A stretch of 11,365 bases of DNA. It comes from Bifidobacterium sp. Lineage in GTDB: Bacteria; Actinomycetota; Actinomycetes; Actinomycetales; Bifidobacteriaceae. Location of the stretch: the NCBI GenBank assembly GCA_022739095.1, contig JAIJEI010000053.1:1-11365 (forward strand), written 5' to 3'. The notes under the pieces are model-generated. The model had not been told where the DNA came from and searched no databases. It saw only the letters and a program-made list of their open reading frames with translations. The stretch's first letter is position 1. Each line of letters starts with the position of its first letter. A program made the position numbers and the translations under genes. This document shows, one piece after another, positions 8,041-11,365 of this stretch.

Positions 8041-8490
8041 TTATCTCCCCTGATTTTCTTTTGTTGCACCGTCAGTAACGCTCTGCGAGGAGCGCACGCC
8101 GTATGCCCGTTCGCATTGCCGTTTGGCGGCATCGAGGAATGCGGCCGAATCACCGCCGCGCGCCTTGTAGGCCAAGGCAAGGCGATAGAGTTCCTCGTCC
8201 ATCCGCTCATCCTGTGCTTCGGCAGTTCGGTTCGGCGCTTCTCCCCCGCCGTTACGCTCAGCGACGGTTGCACCGGCACCACGACGCATAACGATGTATC
8301 CCTCGTCACGCAACAGCGCATATGCCTTGTTCACCGTGTGCAGGTTGATGCCAAGGTCCACGGCCAGCGAGCGCACGGACGGTAACGAATCGCCTGGCGA
8401 CAGCTCATCGCCCGCGATGGCTGCGATGAACTGCCGGTGCAGCTGCTCGTAAATCGGCACGTCACTGCGCTGATCGATTTCCACAATCAT
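8041..8490 (-). CDS. GntR-family transcriptional regulator, YtrA type
   Basis: The 149-residue protein has an N-terminal GntR winged helix (about 12-76): PIYEQLHRQFIAAI, then GDSLPSVRSLAVDLGINLHTVNKAY, then L-x(2)-EGYIVMRRGAG. The C-terminal part is short and helical (about 98-135), as in the YtrA subfamily, not the long ligand-binding domains of FadR or HutC. YtrA-type regulators usually repress the operon they belong to, typically one for membrane proteins or ABC transporters induced by cell-envelope stress. The ATG at 8490 has GGAGGAGG upstream at good spacing. It is the first gene, with the DUF1648 protein two bases downstream. The ligand cannot be told from sequence. Confidence 0.92.
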   Translation of the reverse strand: MIVEIDQRSDVPIYEQLHRQFIAAIAGDELSPGDSLPSVRSLAVDLGINLHTVNKAYALLRDEGYIVMRRGAGATVAERNGGGEAPNRTAEAQDERMDEELYRLALAYKARGGDSAAFLDAAKRQCERAYGVRSSQSVTDGATKENQGR

Positions 8491-8509
8491 GGTCGCCTCC
8501 TCCCAAACC

Positions 8510-8524
8510 GTTCTATTTGTTCTA
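8510..8524. repeat. Direct repeat GTTCTA-N3-GTTCTA, candidate GntR operator
   Basis: GTTCTA occurs at 8510-8515 and 8519-8524 (TAGAAC on the minus strand), nine bases apart, just downstream of the inferred -10 and overlapping the expected transcription start of the GntR operon. The position suits autorepression, although YtrA-type sites are more often inverted repeats. Confidence 0.35.
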
Positions 8525-8529
8525 CATCA

Positions 8530-8557
8530 ACTATAACACTTACCGAATACACCGCAA
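8530..8557 (-). promoter_or_regulatory. Promoter of the GntR-membrane protein operon
   Basis: On the minus strand a TTGCGG -35 (8557-8552) and a TATAGT -10 (8535-8530) are separated by 16 bases. Transcription would start near 8523, leaving a leader of about 30 bases with the GGAGG site. This is the best-formed promoter in the window. Confidence 0.6.
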
Positions 8558-8575
8558 GGCACACCAAACATAACA

Positions 8576-8590
8576 ACATATTTAATATGT
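8576..8590. promoter_or_regulatory. Perfect 15-bp palindrome, candidate operator
   Basis: ACATATT (8576-8582) and AATATGT (8584-8590) are perfect inverted copies around one central base. The site ends one base before the TGCTATGAT extended -10 of the AlbA_2 gene, so a bound protein would block that promoter. The AT-rich sequence stands out from the GC-rich surroundings. Confidence 0.55.
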
Positions 8591-8591
8591 C

Positions 8592-8600
8592 TGCTATGAT
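8592..8600 (+). promoter_or_regulatory. Extended -10 promoter of the AlbA_2 gene
   Basis: TGCTATGAT fits the TGn-TATnnT extended -10 form, which needs little or no -35. A start near 8607 would give a leader of about 31 bases that includes the AAGGAG site. Confidence 0.5.
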
Positions 8601-8625
8601 GGTGCCCAAGTTGCGGCACAATGGC

Positions 8626-8631
8626 AAGGAG
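8626..8631 (+). promoter_or_regulatory. AAGGAG ribosome binding site setting the AlbA_2 gene start
   Basis: AAGGAG lies 6 bases before the ATG at 8638. It rules out the upstream in-frame starts from 8437, which would also overlap the GntR coding region and lie upstream of the inferred promoter. Confidence 0.75.
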
Positions 8632-8637
8632 ACAATC

Positions 8638-10434
8638 ATGTGGTCAGAAGAGGAGATCGACGCCTTGCTGAACCCGCTGCGTTCCGCGCAATCGGACAGT
8701 CAGGACATTGAGGCCAAGGAAGCCGCAGACGGATTGCCGGTTTCGCTGCCCGAGACGATTTCCGCTTTTGCCAATGGCCATGGCGGCACCATTGTGCTGG
8801 GTATTGCCGAAAAGGATGGATTCGAGCCCGCCCAAGGATTCAAGGCGCAACCCATCGCCGAAGCATTGGCGCAGATGTGCCGGGACAAAATCACCCCACC
8901 CATCAGGCCAGTCATTGACGTCACCTCATACCATGGTTCCGCCGTGGTCATCGCTATCATTGATGAGGCCGATCCACTGGATAAGCCATGTTACATTCGC
9001 AACAGAGGCCGGTACAGCGGCTCATTCATCCGCGTTTGGGACGGCGACCGCAAACTCAGTCATTACGAAATCGACCGGCTTCTGGAAAACCGCGTGCAAC
9101 CCACGTATGACCGAGAGCTGATCTACGAAGCCACCATCGACGATCTACTACCGAATATTGTGCAAGGCATTCTTGCGTTATGCCGCGAACGCCGTCCACG
9201 TGTCTTCGGAAAACTGACCGATGAAGAGGCGATGCGAGCGCTTGGGATAGTCGGAACAGGCGATGACGGAAAACCACATCCGACGCTTGCCGGACTGCTC
9301 GTCGCCGGCAACTACCCCCAACAGTTTCTGCCACGGGTGAATATCACGTTCACCTGCTACCCCGGCTATGACAAGGTGTTTGCCGGCGGGGTGAAATTCA
9401 TCGACAATTATTCACTTGACGGCCCCATCCCCGAGATACTCGGGGAAACTCTGAACGCCGCGCAGAAGAACATGCGCATCGGAGGCGCATTGGACGGCCC
9501 ATTCCGCAAAGACACCTTTGAATACCCAGAGGATGCCATACGCGAGGCTGTGGTCAATGCCATCATGCACCGCGACTATTCGCCGATGGCCCGGGGCGGC
9601 CAAATACAAGTCAACATGTACAAAGACCGCCTTGAAGTGCTGAGTCCAGGCGGATTATACGGCGACGTCACGCTGGATTCCATCAGTGAACCTGGCTCCA
9701 CCTCGACCCGCAACCAGACACTTGCCAGATTGCTCGAATGCACTCCATTCCGCGATGCCACAGTCGCGGAGAATCGAGGGACCGGATACAGCCTCATCAA
9801 CAGACTGCTGCTGGATAACGGCAATGGCGAGCCCGAAATATACAGCACACTGAATACGTTCTCGGTCACCTTCCGTTCAGCGGATACCGCCAGGTTGCCG
9901 GACAGCCGCAGGGATCCCCGTTACGCGGGTTGGGGCGATAGGCCCGATATCGATTACAGCGCCGCGCAGGGGCTGATCAACGGACAGCCCCCGAAACCGG
10001 CACATCCAAAAATCGTGCCATTCCCCAAAAACAGCATCAAAACGGAAGAGCTCAGCGACGAAGAAATGTACGAACGATATCTCAAGGATGTTCCCGGATT
10101 GGGGCCAACCATTGCGCGGATAGCCGGACTGGACGTTCCGCAGTCCGCGGACATGCCACTGGCTCGTGATGCATCATCCGTCGAAATACCATCGGCTCGC
10201 AGCGCGTCGGCACTCGCAACGGAGAACAGCGCCCGCTACTCCATGCTGGAAGAGCAACTGTTGCAACTGATCAACAAGCACGGCACCATGTCCACGCCCA
10301 AATTGGTGGAGGCCACCGGCGCCCCGCGCTCCACCGTCACCTATCAGCTGCGCAAGCTCCTTGAATCAGGCACGATTGAGCGTACGCAACCGGCCCGCTC
10401 CCCCAAGCAGTCCTATCGAATAAAAACCGCCTGA
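8638..10434 (+). CDS. AlbA_2 (Schlafen-like) ATP-binding protein with C-terminal winged helix
   Basis: The 598-residue protein has three recognisable parts. An AlbA_2 (formerly AAA_4, Schlafen-type) domain spans about 20-135, with the D-x-E-x-K element at 23-27, the LPETISAFANGHGGTIVLGI core at about 37-56 and RNRGRYSG near 121-128. A GHKL-type ATP-binding segment follows, with EAVVNAIMHRDYS at 303-315 and an NRGTGYSLI glycine box at 379-387. After a Pro/Ser-rich linker (about 417-535), a winged helix occupies about 545-595 (TPKLVEATGAPRSTVTYQLRKLLESG). Such proteins are usually annotated as transcriptional regulators or ATP-binding proteins; some relatives occur near defence or toxin-antitoxin genes. 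It stands alone here, divergent from the GntR operon, and uses more A/T-ending codons than thrC. Function is unknown. Confidence 0.85.
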   Translation: MWSEEEIDALLNPLRSAQSDSQDIEAKEAADGLPVSLPETISAFANGHGGTIVLGIAEKDGFEPAQGFKAQPIAEALAQMCRDKITPPIRPVIDVTSYHGSAVVIAIIDEADPLDKPCYIRNRGRYSGSFIRVWDGDRKLSHYEIDRLLENRVQPTYDRELIYEATIDDLLPNIVQGILALCRERRPRVFGKLTDEEAMRALGIVGTGDDGKPHPTLAGLLVAGNYPQQFLPRVNITFTCYPGYDKVFAGGVKFIDNYSLDGPIPEILGETLNAAQKNMRIGGALDGPFRKDTFEYPEDAIREAVVNAIMHRDYSPMARGGQIQVNMYKDRLEVLSPGGLYGDVTLDSISEPGSTSTRNQTLARLLECTPFRDATVAENRGTGYSLINRLLLDNGNGEPEIYSTLNTFSVTFRSADTARLPDSRRDPRYAGWGDRPDIDYSAAQGLINGQPPKPAHPKIVPFPKNSIKTEELSDEEMYERYLKDVPGLGPTIARIAGLDVPQSADMPLARDASSVEIPSARSASALATENSARYSMLEEQLLQLINKHGTMSTPKLVEATGAPRSTVTYQLRKLLESGTIERTQPARSPKQSYRIKTA

Positions 10435-10458
10435 GGCAGGCAAAGCGAAAAGACTGCC

Positions 10459-10509
10459 GCCATTGGCCCGCGCCTTGGCACAAGCCAACGGCATGTTGCT
10501 TGATTTTTT
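10459..10509 (+). terminator. Probable terminator between the AlbA_2 gene and the convergent HAD gene
   Basis: GCCATTGGC (10459-10467) pairs with GCCAACGGC (10484-10492) with one mismatch, and a shorter TTGGC/GCCAA hairpin lies inside the same stretch. Six Ts follow at 10504-10509, 11 bases after the stem, which is further than ideal. On the minus strand the hairpin is followed by a TCTTTT stretch, so it may also serve the HAD gene. Confidence 0.45.
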
Positions 10510-10510
10510 A

Positions 10511-11158
10511 TCACAGCACGCGCGGGGCGTCGTGGAAGTCGAAGAGGACGCCGTCGGCTAGGTGGCAGATTTCGGGCCAGTCGGAGGCGGAGGAGTCGTC
10601 GTGCATGGCCCAGACCTTCATGCCGACCGATTTGGCCGACTTCATGCCGACCAACAGGTCTTCGAACACTGTGCAGTCGGCCGGCGCGGCACCCAGGCGT
10701 TTGGCGGCGAGCAGGTAGACGTCGGGCTGGTCCTTGCCGACGTCGTTCGCGTCATCGACGGAGACGATATCGTCGAACAGGTCGAACATGCCGACGTGGC
10801 GTAGCGCCGGCTCACGCAGATGCGGGGGCAGCGAGGTGGCAACGCCCAGTTTGACACCGGCGGCCTTCAGATCGCGAAGGTAGTTGAGCGCGCCGGGTTT
10901 GGTTTCGACCGTGGTGGAATAGGCGACGCTGGCCATGTCGTCCCATTCCTGCATGAGTTCTTCGGGCGTGTCCTGCAATCCGAAGCGCGCGATGGTGTAT
11001 TCGGCGATTTGGCGGAATTGCATGGCGGACACTTTGGTCATGTAGTCGGGCGGCACTTCGATTCCACGCTTGTTCAGGAAGTCGATGTCGACTTGGTCCC
11101 AGACTCCCATGGAGTCTAGGAGGGTGCCATCGAGGTCGAATATGGCGGTTTTGGTCAT
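10511..11158 (-). CDS. HAD-superfamily hydrolase, subfamily IA, beta-phosphoglucomutase/phosphatase-like
   Basis: The 215-residue protein has the four HAD motifs: FDLDGTLLDS at 7-16 (nucleophile Asp8, acid/base Asp10), the motif II Thr/Ser in GVATSLP at about 105-111, the motif III Lys in GKDQPDVYL at about 142, and the FEDLLVGMKSA acidic pair at 166-167. The helical cap between about 16 and 85 fits type C1. Relatives hydrolyse small sugar phosphates, or isomerise them in the case of beta-phosphoglucomutase; the substrate cannot be assigned. I chose the ATG at 11158, which has GGAG 8 bases upstream and puts the DLDGT motif at the normal distance from the N-terminus; the longer frame from 11185 would overlap recN. 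The gene lies 29 bases after recN and is probably cotranscribed with it. Confidence 0.88.
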   Translation of the reverse strand: MTKTAIFDLDGTLLDSMGVWDQVDIDFLNKRGIEVPPDYMTKVSAMQFRQIAEYTIARFGLQDTPEELMQEWDDMASVAYSTTVETKPGALNYLRDLKAAGVKLGVATSLPPHLREPALRHVGMFDLFDDIVSVDDANDVGKDQPDVYLLAAKRLGAAPADCTVFEDLLVGMKSAKSVGMKVWAMHDDSSASDWPEICHLADGVLFDFHDAPRVL

Positions 11159-11187
11159 TTGCCAATCTCCATCTTCTTCAACCACCC

Positions 11188-11365
11188 TCAGTCGCCTGCG
11201 GCGCCAGCTCCCGCCAGCGGGAGCGTAAGCCGAGAATCGGACAGGAGTTCTCGGGCGTGGTCTAGGGAGGCTTCGGATTCGCTGCCGGAGAGCATGCGGG
11301 CGATTTCGTGGACGCGGGTTTCGCCGTTGACTTCGGCGATGGTGGTGACCACGCCCAAATCGTCG
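11188..11365 (-). CDS. recN: DNA repair protein RecN, C-terminal end (partial)
   Basis: Only the last 58 residues are visible; the rest lies beyond the window edge. The sequence VVTTIAEVNGETRVHEIARM followed by LSG and ESEASLDHARELL matches the conserved C-terminal end of RecN, an SMC-like ATPase that acts early in double-strand break repair. RecN proteins usually end soon after the HARELL helix. Here about 15 more residues (Leu, Pro, Ala, Gly rich) are encoded within two small inverted repeats, then TGA at 11190-11188. The HAD gene follows on the same strand. Confidence 0.85.
   Translation of the reverse strand, partial: DDLGVVTTIAEVNGETRVHEIARMLSGSESEASLDHARELLSDSRLTLPLAGAGAAGD
11191..11224. 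repeat. Two-hairpin repeat within the recN 3' end
   Basis: An 8-2-8 perfect inverted repeat (GCTCCCGC / GCGGGAGC, 11207-11224) is followed on the minus strand by a small CGCC-GCA-GGCG hairpin (11193-11203) and the recN stop. From memory, this paired-hairpin layout with GGGAGCT and GACTGAGGG words resembles small repeats scattered in bifidobacterial intergenic DNA; that link is not verified here. It encodes the last residues of RecN. Confidence 0.55.

Noticed and set aside
8437..8637. Longer N-terminus for the AlbA_2 protein starting at 8437
   Set aside because: It would overlap the GntR coding region and run through the divergent promoter region; the ATG at 8638 has a good AAGGAG site and is followed by the conserved domain.
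8638..10434. A new anti-phage defence system built on the AlbA_2 gene
   Set aside because: Only a single gene with regulator-like architecture is present; no nuclease, protease, toxin or mobile element accompanies it, so the claim would be unsupported.

Overview
The window reads as chromosomal DNA of a high-GC actinobacterium, most likely Bifidobacterium (B. longum or a close relative). That assignment rests on my recognition of the proteins and the gene order, on actinobacterial-type NagZ-like GH3, ProA, NadD, ThrC and RecN sequences, and on AGGAG-type ribosome binding sites; no database search was run. It is mostly core metabolism with one accessory-looking patch. No rRNA, tRNA, insertion sequence or CRISPR array was seen. 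No gene-free stretch exceeds 300 bases; the longest is the 223-base glyA/thrC divergent intergenic region.

Layout. 2-880 (+): the 3' part of a GH3 beta-N-acetylhexosaminidase-like gene. 881-976: a convergent intergenic region with a strong 44-base inverted repeat and a short degenerate tandem repeat that runs into the 3' end of nadD. 977-3632 (-): a tightly packed proA - unknown acidic protein - nadD operon, with ATGA-type junctions. 3720-3753: the glyA terminator. 3823-5118 (-): glyA (serine hydroxymethyltransferase), which carries an in-frame TAG at codon 57 where the family has a conserved Gln (CAG to TAG). This is the most striking observation in the window. 5119-5341: divergent promoter region holding a perfect 9-9-9 inverted repeat over the inferred glyA start of transcription. 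5342-6832 (+): thrC (threonine synthase), closed by a textbook terminator. 6893-8490 (-): a two-gene operon of a YtrA-type GntR repressor and a DUF1648/DUF5808 membrane protein. 8638-10434 (+): a divergently transcribed AlbA_2/Schlafen-type ATP-binding protein with a C-terminal winged helix, preceded by a perfect 15-bp palindrome next to an extended -10. 10511-11364 (-): the recN 3' end followed by a HAD-family phosphatase.

How the genes work together. ProA makes glutamate semialdehyde for proline, NadD makes NAD precursors, and ThrC and GlyA lie head to head. If the amber codon in glyA is real, this strain should lack normal serine-to-glycine conversion and would have to obtain glycine and one-carbon units otherwise, for example from threonine by an aldolase or from the medium. 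The GntR/membrane protein operon and the AlbA_2 gene share a 147-base divergent control region with several candidate operators; it is the best candidate for less well described regulation here. I found no convincing new multi-gene system.
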